Source: an uncultured Pseudomonadota bacterium
Lineage (GTDB): Bacteria; Myxococcota_A; UBA796; GCA-2862545
Assembly (NCBI GenBank): GCA_913061235.1
Contig: CAJXTB010000008.1
Coordinates: 186,001-250,000 of the forward strand
Length of the DNA stretch: 64,000 nt
Direction of reading: 5' to 3'
Shown here: one piece after another, positions 48,953 to 62,200 of the stretch
Position numbering within the stretch: position 1 is the first letter of the stretch
How the letters are laid out: the number at the start of each line of letters is the position of its first letter
Translations under genes and position numbers: made by a program
The notes under the pieces: generated by a model
Seen by the model: only the letters and a program-made list of their open reading frames with translations
Told to the model about the DNA's origin: nothing
Databases searched by the model: none

Positions 48953-51900
48953 TCAGCCCTCTAGACGCGCAACAAGCTCGTCCCACCACGGTCCGCTGGG
49001 AGTGTCGCCAGCCAAGTAGCGGGCGGTCTCGGCGGATGGCTCTTTCAAGCGCTCCAGGACATTCCGAATGACGGCATGTTCATGGGTGACGTCGTGATGG
49101 CTCAACCAGCGCGCGACGTCCTGTTCAAGGTCTGGACGCGGCGCAGAGGGCTGCTCGTCTGCATGAGCGGGCCCCATGTCGTTCATGGCCGCCAGAACCA
49201 GCTTCTTGCGGTCGCCGTATGGCATTTTCGACAGCGTCTCCGGCAGCAAGGGCGTACCGATGTAGATGTCTTGCTTACCCAGGCCAACTGGGAACTCGAC
49301 CCGCTTGTCTAGGGTCTCGCGAGGCAGTGCACCCACGAAACGCACCGGAATCACCGGGGCTCCAACAGCCAGCGCCATGTCGATAAACGCGCCGCTCATC
49401 TTGAGAACAGGCGACGTGCAGTCGAGCGCGCGGGTGCCTTCAACATGCACCATCACGCTTCGACCGGGACCGGCCATGTCACGAGCCAGCTCACCAATAA
49501 TGGCGGGCAGAGACGCTCGGTCTTCGCGATCAAAGTACGTAATGAGCTTCGGGTCACGAACACCCGGGTAGCTAAAGCAGTGGCGAATCAAGTTGCCAAG
49601 CCAGGTATTCTTGTGCTCCATCTTGGCGAGGGTCACTGTAGGAACCCTAGAGAGACCGCCGAGAAGAATGCTGAACAGCAGGCTCTCCACACCGACCTGA
49701 TGGTTCGCCACGTACAGCGCGCTCTTCCCTCGAACCGCATCAAAGCCCTGCGGATCGGTCAATATCACCCGGTCCACAAAGGTCTCAATGAGTCCGTAGT
49801 ACACGTCTTCAACCGGCCAACGCCCCAGGCCAAACCAGTCGTCCCAGAAGTCTTGTACCGAGCCGAGCCACTGACGCGGCGGACCACTCGGTGTGACACG
49901 AACTTCGAGACCTTCGGTCTGAATATCCATCGGATGCGCGGTGATGGGCTGGTCAGCCCGGACAGCGGCAGGAAGCCCGTCCACAGCAACCAAGTCCACG
50001 TCGCGGGGATGGACCTCGCCGTCTGCCACCGCTTCCTTGATGCACACCTGGGTAGCCATCTCTGCCGCCGAACCGCTGACGCCGAAGGCCTGCTCAATGG
50101 TGCCAGCAAGCCAGTTGCTTCCCTGGAAGACAGGCAATGTGAGGGTGTTCGACTGCCCGACTCGCGTAGAGAGCTGAAGACCGCCAACCGCCTGACCGTC
50201 CTGCAAGAAGGCACGCCGTTCAGCGGGGTCTGCCGAGCCAATGGGCCCCTTGGCAAAGGTGGCTTCTACGAGCGTAAATTCGCACCACACGCGGTCGCCG
50301 TCGATAATCTGCACGTCTGTAGTGGGCACAGGACCAACGTCTGTCCGCGGACGCGCCTCAACGCGAACGTCACCCGTAGGGACGGCTCCCCAGACGGCAA
50401 AGTTCTCGATACGCGACGGGTAGGCCACATGGCCTTCGGGGGCGTCGGGGAACCACTCGCGGATGGTGTCGTGGGGAATCAGGTGGGTCGCGGCATCCAA
50501 CAGCGCCGGATGAAAACTACCAGGAACGGTACGACGACTCGCGTCTAAGACCGCACTGGCGCCGCGTTCGTCACGCCGCAGCTCTCGGACCAACTGAAAA
50601 GCGGGTCCATGGAACAGGCTGCCAGTGTCGTAGGGATTGCTGACCACCGCGGCATCGAGCGCCTCTAGAGGGGCCGGAGCCGCTCCGAGCGTTGCTGAGA
50701 CGCCGCTAGCGACGAGCTCTCCGTTGCCCAACAGGCTCAACTCGTCGTTCACCGTCAGGGTGACTGGAGACGGAACGGGCAGCCAGCGACGAACCTGAAC
50801 CTGCTCGAGTGCGTTTGTGCCCGAGGCGGTGACAATGCGGTCGACCATGACCATGGCGGGGACCGCAGGTACGGTCCATGTGGGTCGGTGGTCGGCTACC
50901 CAACCATCGGGTTCGACAACGTCAGCCGCACCGCTGACAATGCGCATTCCCACGTTTGTGCCGTGGTAGATGGCCTTCCCGTCTACCCACAACATGGCCT
51001 CTGCAATCGCAAGAACGCCAGTCTCGGTGCGTTCGACGGACTGAATCTCCACGGTAGCGGTGACGACCCGGTTCGTTGGAACCACCTGTCCGCGGTACTT
51101 CCAGGTCATCGCTTCGCCAAGGGCGACCGGCTCAAAGCGGGCGCTCTCAATGCCTTCATGGTCCCCGCGCAGCTGCATGGCCGCTTGAAGGAGCTGGCAG
51201 AACGCTTCGATTCCGAGCGAGCCAGGCTGAACGGGGTCGGTAAAGAAGTGTGCCTTAAAGCACCACTCACCGGCATCAATGTCCTTCTGCGAACGAACGC
51301 GTCCGAGGCCCGCCTCACCGCCGGTTGGCTCCCAGTAGTCCACGCGGTCGAGCATCATCAGCATGCCGTCGGCAATGGCTGGCGTCGCAAAGGCGCTGTC
51401 GGTGAGCAGGTAGGTAGCGTTGCTCGGGGCGTCGAACAGTGTCTGCTGGTTCTCGCCAGCGACCAGTCCGGCCTGATTGTCGAACGCTTCCGGTGGGAAG
51501 AAGCCGAACACGGTCTGCATGTCGAAGACCAAGGTGTCTCCCACAAATCCGCGCACGTCGAAGGCCTCAATAATCATGCTGCCCATCTGAGAGAGCGACT
51601 TGACCGTGGTCTTTACGGTGAGCGCGCCACAGCCTGGGGTCAGCTCATGGTGCCAGGTTGCCGTCCCGTCGAGGTTGCGGAACATGACGTCACCGTCCGT
51701 CTGCAGTGCGCTTCCAACGTAGGATGCGAGCCAGCCACAGGGCTGAAGAGCGGCTTCCATCAGCACACACATAGGCATAGTCGGACTGCCGTTGCGGTCA
51801 AAGTACCAGGCCTCGGCCGGCACATCGTATTTCGCAACAATGGACGAGCCGGTCTCAAACCCGCCCATCTCGCCGTTCAGCTCGGTCACCCGGTGCATGA

Positions 51901-54900
51901 AGTGGTACGGCGGTCCAGGCAGTCGAGCGACGGTCCGGTGGCTGTCGAAGACGTCGTACATCGGTCCAAACGCGCGGCTCGGGCGTCCCCAGGCACAGGC
52001 CAGCAGGCTGTCGTAGTCGAAGGTGTGGCCCTTGGCGGTCGCTGCGGTCTCGGTGGTGGTGTGCGCGGCGAGCAGTGATGCTGCAATCGCGTCCATGGGC
52101 CAGTCCGGTACAAGCTCCAACCCCATACGCGGGCAGTGGAACGCCTTGAGTCCGTCGACCGTACACAAGATATCGGCGAACAATGTGGGGCGGTCGCCGT
52201 CCCACACTTCGTCTACGAACACCTCATACACGAGCTTCTTCGCGGTCGGCTGGACCTGTCCACGGCAGCGAAGCTTGTACTTCTGCTCGGGCACAGGCTG
52301 AAAGCGCCAGCCATCGCGCTTGGTCGTAAAGCCCATGCCCGTCAACAGCACGGCCATGGCCTGCATGCAGGCTTCCAGCATCAAGGTGCCGGGCATGCAC
52401 GGGTCGTTATGGAAGTGACCGTCGAAGAACCAGGTCTCTGGGGTGACGTCCTGTTCAGCCCGAAGGTATCCGCGACCGTCAATGCCGCCTCTCGGGTCCA
52501 AGTCGGTGACCCGGTCCAAGAAGCGCATGCGCCCACCGGGAATGTGCGGTGTGCGTGTGTGGGTGCGCGTGCGGTCGAAGTCGTCTCCAAAGGCCAGGTC
52601 GACTCGGCCCTCACAGAATGCAGCCATCGCCTCATCATCGAGCACTCTGGGAGCCACAGCCGTTGGCGGGTCCAGGCGGGCTTCGCTGCGGGGAACGAGC
52701 TCCATGTCTTCTGGCGTCCAGATGACGCCCTTGCTGTTGGCCAGCTCTTCCGGGGTGAAGAAGCCAGCTTGTCCGTTGCGAACCGTCAGGATCTGCTTGC
52801 CATCAACCACACAGTCGTAGTGGAAGAAGAACAGGCGAACGTCGCCGTGGGCTGCATGGTCGTCAATGTGGATGTCGTAGCGCAGCGTGTCGCCGCCCTT
52901 CGGAGCGTCTCCGTGGAAGACGAGCTCACAACCGAGCAAGCGGTAGGAGCGCCCCTCTGGAATGAACAGATCGACGCCAAGCCAGCTGATGAGCATGAGG
53001 TCGGCCTGACCGCTCTCGATCAGAATACCTGGAGGCACACGGCCGTTGTCTAGGAACCAGGCATCTTCAGCGACGTCGGACTCGGTCCACAGTGTGCCGA
53101 GGCCCATGCTCGCCTTCTCAGCATCAATCCCCGTGACGCGGTCAGCCAGCAAGAGCGGCGGCTTGGGCATGCGAACAACAATGTCGCGCGCGTCTTGCTT
53201 GGCAAACTCGGGTCCAAAAATCTCCGAGATGTTGCCAGCAGCATGGATGTGCAGCGCGGCTTTGTCGAAGGTCGGCAGACCTGCCGGAGGATTGATGGTC
53301 GTGCTGTAGATGTGGTGGCCATTCGGGCCGGTCGTTGTGGAGGTCGGTGCGACGGCTGCGACGGCTGGCTTCGCGCGCACGGGCGCCTTGGCGACGGGTC
53401 GAGCGACCGGCGTGGGCACAGGCATGGCGACAGGCGGACGAGACACGGGCATCGGCGCCACGAACTGTGAGGGCGATGACGGTGCAGCCGAGACCTGCCC
53501 GGCCGACGGTTGCACACCGACCATCGCGGCCATCATCGCATCCTGGGTCTGCAGGAACGCACGATGCGACGCGGTCTGAGTGGCAACAAACTGCTCATGA
53601 GCGTGGCTCATTGTGGCCAACAACGACGCTAGTGGCGAGCTCTCTGGCGCAACCAATACCGGTGCCGACAGCGGCACGACAAGGCTGGGGGTGAGTGCTG
53701 CGGAGACGTGTGCGGCGGGGACTGCGACCACGGGAGCGGAGGCGACGACAGCCGAACCCACAGGTGCAGACGTCATCGTGGGCGGAGGTGCCATCACAGA
53801 CGCCACGTCGAGGGAGCCAATGCGAGTCAGGTGGGCGAACGGGTCGGCGGTCTGGATGGTCGGCACTCGAACCTCTGGAGCATGAGCAGGTCGGGAGATG
53901 GTCGGCGCCGCAGAAGCGGGGTGCGACGACGCAGGCAGGCGATGGACAGGAGAGACGCAAATCGCGTGGGCTCGTCCGGCCATATCGGTGGTGGTGACAG
54001 AAAACTCCGCGCCGGCTTCCCAGCTGCGAACCAGTCCGGCGGCAACGTTGAGCAGGCCGGAAGCGGCGTGGGCGACGCCAACAAGGTCATTAATGTGCGC
54101 AGACACTGCCGCGTCGCCAGAGCCCGAAGTCAGATGCGCCAAGATGGTCTTGGGGTCCCCGTCTGCTTGTCGCTGAAGCACCAGCGTGACCACAGCATCG
54201 GCGTGCAGTCGGTGGCCTACAACCGCCTCAATAGCGGCTTTGTGAACCGGTTCATGGGACAGGTCAACAGCTCCCACAATCGCGCAGTCCACCGTGTTGT
54301 GCTGGAGCGCACGCATGGCCAAGTCCAGGGCCACAAGCCCGCTGCGTTCCTCGGCAGAGACGGTGTGGCTCGGCCCCATCACATTGAGCTGGGCGTTGAC
54401 CCGGTTCGCCGGAATGTTTGGCATGGTGCCCACAACAGCGGATGACGTCAGTCCAGGGGCGAACTGCTCGGCAACATCACGAGCCCACTCGGCACCGCCG
54501 CCGAGCGTCTCCGCCCACTCGGCAGTCCGCCAGCGAGCGCCGTAGCGGGCAATCTCGGAGTCACAGCCCATGCCCACCCACACCGCTGTGCGCTCGGTCG
54601 ACAAGGTCAAGTGTGCGGTCGCTTCTCGTGCCGACTGAAGTGCCCACCATTGCTGTGGCAGTGCCGCATCGAGGTCGCGTGGGGGTGTCTTCAGGCCAGC
54701 AAGTCCGAGCTGGACGGTTCGCGCTGGGCCCCGGTTATTCCCACTCTCAACGTCCGCAATGAAGTCTTGTGTGCTGGTTCCATCACCGACCCGAACGGAC
54801 ATTCCCACAACCACAATGCCGTCCGCGGACGGCGAGGCCGGCTGTGCGGTCGGCAAGGCCGGGTCGTAGGCCTCGACCAACAGGTGAGCGTTGTTGCCTC

Positions 54901-56113
54901 CAAACCCAAACGCGCTGACACCAGCACGGCGTCGACCGGTCCACGCTTCACCGGGATCTACCAGACGGAACGGCGAGCCCTCGAGTGCTGGATTTCGTGA
55001 ATCAGGCTGACGAGTCGGCGGCAAGGTCTCGGTCCGCATGGCTTCGAGAACCTTGATGAGTCCCGCCGCACCTGCAGCCGTCACTAGGTGGCCAAGGTTG
55101 CCCTTGAGCGAGCCAATCGGGACATCCGAGCGTCCAGCAAACAGCGCACCGGTGCTCTGCAGCTCTGTGGCATCTCCAACTGGCGTTCCGGTGGCATGGC
55201 ACTCGACCAAGTCCACGTCTCCGGCGTCCCAGCCCGCGTCCTCGTACGCGCGCTCCAAGGCCAAGGTCTGCCCAGCAACCGCAGGAGCGAGCAGGTTCTT
55301 CGCCCGGCCATCGTTCGACAGCCCAACGCCGCGGATGACGCCATAGATGGTATCGCCGTCACGAATCGCGTCTTCCAGGCGCTTGAGTGCGACGACAGCA
55401 GCGCCCTCCCCCGGAACCAGACCGTCCGCGTCTGCATGGAAGGGTCGTGACTGCCCCGTCTTGCTCATGGCTTGCAGCGCGCAGAATCCAATGTGGATGA
55501 ACAGGTCATCTGCTCGGTTGACAGCACCCGCAATGGCGACGTCACATAGGCCATCTTGAAGGCGGTCACATGCATGGGCAATCGCATACAATGACGATGC
55601 ACACGCCGCATCCAAGCAATAGCGCTCCCCTTGCAGCCCGACATGCTCGGCCACATGGACCGCGGGCATTCCTGAAGAGAATCGGTTGCGTGGGTCGACC
55701 CCAGCCAGCCCAACCGACGCCGCGTTCTCCCCCAGCCACTGTGCTTCTGCGAAGGCAGAGTGCGCAGACGACGGGAAGGAGAGGTTGCCAAGGATGACAT
55801 CACCGCGGCCGGAATGCGCAACGCCGCTCAGCGCCTGCTCGGCAGCGAAAGCCGCCCAGTGAACCAACGGATCCAGCCCTTCGAGACCGGGCACAGCGAC
55901 CGAGTCCGTCACGTAGCCACCACGCACTGACCAGGTCTTGTCGGTGCTGTCGTCTGATGCTGCGCAGGACACGTCGCTCGGGTCGAGCCGCCAGCGGTCC
56001 CCGGGCACGTTCGAGGTACAGTCCCGGTTGCCTAAGACAACGTCAAATAGGGCCTCAGGAGTGGTTGCGCCAGGAAGGACACAGCCTCGTCCGACGATAG
56101 CGATGGCACGCAT
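48953..56113 (-). CDS. pfa3: PUFA synthase subunit Pfa3-like (KS-CLF-DH-acyltransferase)
   Basis: 2386 residues. Domains in order: ketosynthase 1-415 (Cys171 in DAACASS, His306 in CHATGTPVGD, His342 in GNLGH); chain-length-factor-like KS 432-725 with Glu589 where the Cys would be; an Ala/Pro linker to about 930; four FabA-type hot dogs near 975-1130, 1190-1330 (His1233), 1395-1540 and 1580-1725 (His1622), of which the first and third lack the His; a PKS-DH-like region 1745-1960 (FHGPAFQ); a short segment about 1975-2075; and a PlsC-type acyltransferase about 2080-2310 (NHQVGVE, VEGTR). This is the plan of myxobacterial Pfa3, which makes long-chain polyunsaturated acids and can pass them to lysophospholipid. 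Confidence 0.9.
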   Translation of the reverse strand: MRAIAIVGRGCVLPGATTPEALFDVVLGNRDCTSNVPGDRWRLDPSDVSCAASDDSTDKTWSVRGGYVTDSVAVPGLEGLDPLVHWAAFAAEQALSGVAHSGRGDVILGNLSFPSSAHSAFAEAQWLGENAASVGLAGVDPRNRFSSGMPAVHVAEHVGLQGERYCLDAACASSLYAIAHACDRLQDGLCDVAIAGAVNRADDLFIHIGFCALQAMSKTGQSRPFHADADGLVPGEGAAVVALKRLEDAIRDGDTIYGVIRGVGLSNDGRAKNLLAPAVAGQTLALERAYEDAGWDAGDVDLVECHATGTPVGDATELQSTGALFAGRSDVPIGSLKGNLGHLVTAAGAAGLIKVLEAMRTETLPPTRQPDSRNPALEGSPFRLVDPGEAWTGRRRAGVSAFGFGGNNAHLLVEAYDPALPTAQPASPSADGIVVVGMSVRVGDGTSTQDFIADVESGNNRGPARTVQLGLAGLKTPPRDLDAALPQQWWALQSAREATAHLTLSTERTAVWVGMGCDSEIARYGARWRTAEWAETLGGGAEWARDVAEQFAPGLTSSAVVGTMPNIPANRVNAQLNVMGPSHTVSAEERSGLVALDLAMRALQHNTVDCAIVGAVDLSHEPVHKAAIEAVVGHRLHADAVVTLVLQRQADGDPKTILAHLTSGSGDAAVSAHINDLVGVAHAASGLLNVAAGLVRSWEAGAEFSVTTTDMAGRAHAICVSPVHRLPASSHPASAAPTISRPAHAPEVRVPTIQTADPFAHLTRIGSLDVASVMAPPPTMTSAPVGSAVVASAPVVAVPAAHVSAALTPSLVVPLSAPVLVAPESSPLASLLATMSHAHEQFVATQTASHRAFLQTQDAMMAAMVGVQPSAGQVSAAPSSPSQFVAPMPVSRPPVAMPVPTPVARPVAKAPVRAKPAVAAVAPTSTTTGPNGHHIYSTTINPPAGLPTFDKAALHIHAAGNISEIFGPEFAKQDARDIVVRMPKPPLLLADRVTGIDAEKASMGLGTLWTESDVAEDAWFLDNGRVPPGILIESGQADLMLISWLGVDLFIPEGRSYRLLGCELVFHGDAPKGGDTLRYDIHIDDHAAHGDVRLFFFHYDCVVDGKQILTVRNGQAGFFTPEELANSKGVIWTPEDMELVPRSEARLDPPTAVAPRVLDDEAMAAFCEGRVDLAFGDDFDRTRTHTRTPHIPGGRMRFLDRVTDLDPRGGIDGRGYLRAEQDVTPETWFFDGHFHNDPCMPGTLMLEACMQAMAVLLTGMGFTTKRDGWRFQPVPEQKYKLRCRGQVQPTAKKLVYEVFVDEVWDGDRPTLFADILCTVDGLKAFHCPRMGLELVPDWPMDAIAASLLAAHTTTETAATAKGHTFDYDSLLACAWGRPSRAFGPMYDVFDSHRTVARLPGPPYHFMHRVTELNGEMGGFETGSSIVAKYDVPAEAWYFDRNGSPTMPMCVLMEAALQPCGWLASYVGSALQTDGDVMFRNLDGTATWHHELTPGCGALTVKTTVKSLSQMGSMIIEAFDVRGFVGDTLVFDMQTVFGFFPPEAFDNQAGLVAGENQQTLFDAPSNATYLLTDSAFATPAIADGMLMMLDRVDYWEPTGGEAGLGRVRSQKDIDAGEWCFKAHFFTDPVQPGSLGIEAFCQLLQAAMQLRGDHEGIESARFEPVALGEAMTWKYRGQVVPTNRVVTATVEIQSVERTETGVLAIAEAMLWVDGKAIYHGTNVGMRIVSGAADVVEPDGWVADHRPTWTVPAVPAMVMVDRIVTASGTNALEQVQVRRWLPVPSPVTLTVNDELSLLGNGELVASGVSATLGAAPAPLEALDAAVVSNPYDTGSLFHGPAFQLVRELRRDERGASAVLDASRRTVPGSFHPALLDAATHLIPHDTIREWFPDAPEGHVAYPSRIENFAVWGAVPTGDVRVEARPRTDVGPVPTTDVQIIDGDRVWCEFTLVEATFAKGPIGSADPAERRAFLQDGQAVGGLQLSTRVGQSNTLTLPVFQGSNWLAGTIEQAFGVSGSAAEMATQVCIKEAVADGEVHPRDVDLVAVDGLPAAVRADQPITAHPMDIQTEGLEVRVTPSGPPRQWLGSVQDFWDDWFGLGRWPVEDVYYGLIETFVDRVILTDPQGFDAVRGKSALYVANHQVGVESLLFSILLGGLSRVPTVTLAKMEHKNTWLGNLIRHCFSYPGVRDPKLITYFDREDRASLPAIIGELARDMAGPGRSVMVHVEGTRALDCTSPVLKMSGAFIDMALAVGAPVIPVRFVGALPRETLDKRVEFPVGLGKQDIYIGTPLLPETLSKMPYGDRKKLVLAAMNDMGPAHADEQPSAPRPDLEQDVARWLSHHDVTHEHAVIRNVLERLKEPSAETARYLAGDTPSGPWWDELVARLEG

Positions 56114-56248
56114 GAAAAGCTCTCAACACGGGGTCGCCGTTCACTATGGCCGGCGAGTCACAAGACGGTCATGGCAAACGCTATACGGTCGCCCCGCTAC
56201 GTGGTACTTCCTCAGCCGGCCATTGCCGGGCCCTTCAGCGGAGAGACA

Positions 56249-59209
<2,961 letters not shown>

Positions 59210-59239
59210 AGCGCCAACCGCGTCGCAGGCACAGACAAG

Positions 59240-59273
59240 ACGGCCCGCTTCCCTTTCGAGGGAAGCGGGCCGT
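59240..59273. terminator. Bidirectional terminator between the MopE-repeat gene and pfa2
   Basis: ACGGCCCGCTTCCCT (59240-59254) pairs perfectly with AGGGAAGCGGGCCGT (59259-59273) around a TTCG loop, a stable tetraloop. It sits between convergent stops, 31 bases from the plus stop and 21 from the minus stop. Confidence 0.8.
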
Positions 59274-59293
59274 TCTTCGTTACGGACTCTCGA

Positions 59294-62200
59294 CTACAGT
59301 CCGTTGGGTCGCCGGTGCGTCTGAACGCCCTGAAGCGATGCAATCGGCTCACCGTTCAGCCCAACAAACTCAATGTCCGACACCGAAGCGTCGTTGCCTT
59401 GAGCCGTCGGACGAACCGTGCAGCGAATCGGGCCCGAGACAACCGGGTCATGCGGCACATAGCGGCGGATACCGGTCGGCAGGAAGGCGCCGCCCTGAGC
59501 GTGCTTGTTCCACAAGACGGCGAGCTGAATACCGCCGTCGAGTGCGGCAGCGTCCGTCTGAAAGCCACTCGGCCAGTTCTTCGCGACAACACCGTCTAGC
59601 GTGCCCTGAATGGCGTTGTCCGCCACTCCGTCCAGCTCCGTGATGACTTGAAAGTCCGGTCCATGGAAGAGAACATCACCGTAGATAGTGCCGGTCCACT
59701 CTGCTAGATCTAGGCTTGGCGCAACCGCATTCTGTGGGCGGTCCTGCGGTCCTGCCTGCACGGCAACGGTCGCATCGTAGTGCTTGGCACGGCCACCGGG
59801 AGCACGCGGGTCCGCGCTGGTGAGCGACACGGCGAGCTGGCCCGGTCCGGCCTCTGAGATGTCCAAGGAGAAGACGTCGCCGCCGTTGTAGAAGTGAGGC
59901 AAGGTCACGCCACGGCGTACCTTCACGTCCTCAACCGCAGACACCGTCAGCTCGGGTCGGAATGCCTTTGCGGCGCGGACGAACCACTCCAGAGTCATCA
60001 CAACCGGCAAGACAGGAACGTCTGCGATGGTGTGGTCAACGAGCCAAGAGTGACTGGCCTTGTCCACGCGAACATTGAAGGTCGCGCGGGTCGGACGGTC
60101 GTCAGCCAGCAGGGCACCATCTGACGGTGCGCCGCCGATGACCAGCTCAACATCGCCACCCGGAGTCAGCTCATCCACGAAGCGACGAGCGCCATCGTGA
60201 AGGTCAATGAGGGCGACGCCAGCAGCATCAAAGCGTGCCTTGAGCGACGCATCCACCATTCCGCCGGCCCAGGGGCCCCAGCCAATGCTGCGAACAACGG
60301 TGTTCGAGTGGGTAGCGGCGTACTGGCTGGCAACGCGGTTCAACACTTCGTTGGCCATGGCGTAGTCGCTCTGGCCTCGGTTTCCAGCGCGTCCTGCAAC
60401 ACTGCTGAACACCGCCAACACCTTGAGGGCATCGTCGCCCAGAGCAGCAAGCAAGGCCTGCAAGCCCAAGAGCTTTACGCCCAAGACGAAGCGCGCTTGC
60501 TCTTCGGTCTTGTCCGCAATGAACCTGTCTGCCAGGACACCTGCGCCATGAATCAGACCGGTAATGGACCCGAATGCCTGACGTCCTTGGGCCACTGCAT
60601 TGGCTACTGCATCGGCGTCGGAGACGTCGGCTACGCAGTACATGGCCTCGCCACCCGCCTTGCGAATGGCGCCGAGTGTGGCGTTCACTTCGCGACTCGC
60701 TTCGATGTTGCGAACGCGTCGTCCAATGTCCGCTGGCTTGACCGTCTCACCGGCTGCTTTGGCCTGCTGGAGAACGGCGCGCTTCAGTCCGGCGTCATCG
60801 GTGATGCCTGGGAAGGCGTCGTCGGTCAGTGCTGAGCGACCTAGGAGAACGAACTTGCTGCGGGTCTGTGTGGCCAGGGCAATCACGCATGCTGCTGTGA
60901 CACCGCGAGCGCCGCCTGAGACCACAATGACGTCATTGGCGTCCAACTTGACCCGACGAACGCGTTCAGGGACAGGCACCGACTCTAGAGTCACCCGAGT
61001 ACCGTCCGCACGCAGGCCCACTTCTAGCTCTGGTCCGCCGTAGCGCAGCTCATTGACAACGGCGGTGACCACGTCGTCGCGGTCCACGTCAATGGCCTTG
61101 ACCAAGCGGCCCGGCCACTCAATCGCGGCAGTCTTGATGAGTCCCGTCAGGCCTGCAGACCAGCTGTTGGCGTGACCCGACAGTCCGAAGTCTCCGCCGG
61201 TCGACTGCAGCGTGATCAGCGAGCCCGCAGCAGCCACTGTCTTGGCCGCGAGAATGGCCTCGGTGTGCAGCTCAACAGACGCTTCGGCGGTGGTCGTTGA
61301 GACCAGGCCACCGGTGAAGATGGCGACGTCCGTGTTGGCGTCGACAACATCGACAGTAGCGGCATCGTAGCCAAGTTCGGAGAGCGCTTTCGCCAGTCCT
61401 GTAGCCACGTCAACGGCGTGGTTGGTGATGCGAATGCGACCTTGCAGACCGGGACGCTTCAGGTTGCTGACGGGGGCGTCAACAACGCGCGTTGCGAAGT
61501 GGCCAATCTCTGGCGCAGCCGCAGCGACAGGCGCCGACTGTACCGACGCTGGCTTCGCAGCACCCGGTGCGTTCGCCGCCAAGTGGTCAATCACCTCTTG
61601 CAGCGTGTCCAACGACGCGAGCGCGCCGGTGTCCACTTCGGGTAGCTCGGGAGCGGCTTTCTGGACGGCGGAGAGAATCTCAACCCGCTTGATGGAGTCA
61701 ATGCCCAGGTCCGACTCCAGCGCCATGGAAGGCTCCAGCATGTCGACTGGGTAGCCGGTGCTCTCAGCGACAACTGCGAGAACCAGCGCGTGGAGGTCGC
61801 GCTGGGGAGCGGCGGCTACCGGAGCGACGACTGCGGCACCCGGCGCATTGGCCGCCAAGTGGTCAATCACCTCTTGCAGCGTGTCCAACGACGCCAGAGC
61901 ACCGGTGTCCACTTCAGGGAGCTCAGGAGCGGCCTTCTGGACGGCGGACAGAATCTCAACCCGCTTGATGGAGTCGATACCGAGGTCCGACTCCAGCGCC
62001 ATGGATGGCTCCAGCATGTCGACCGGGTAGCCGGTGCTCTCGGCAACAACCGCGAGAACCAGTGCGTGCAGGTCGCGCTGAGGAGCCGCAGCGACAGGCT
62101 TGGCGACGACGGCTGCCACGCGGGCGGGGGCTGGACGACTCACTACAGGAGCCGCAACCGCAGGGGTCGGTGCGACCGGCGCCGCAGCGACTGGGGCGTG

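Noticed and set aside
49445-52078. Two plus-strand frames of more than 360 residues within the pfa3-like gene
   Set aside because: Both are antisense to conserved hot-dog and acyltransferase domains and show no family motif.
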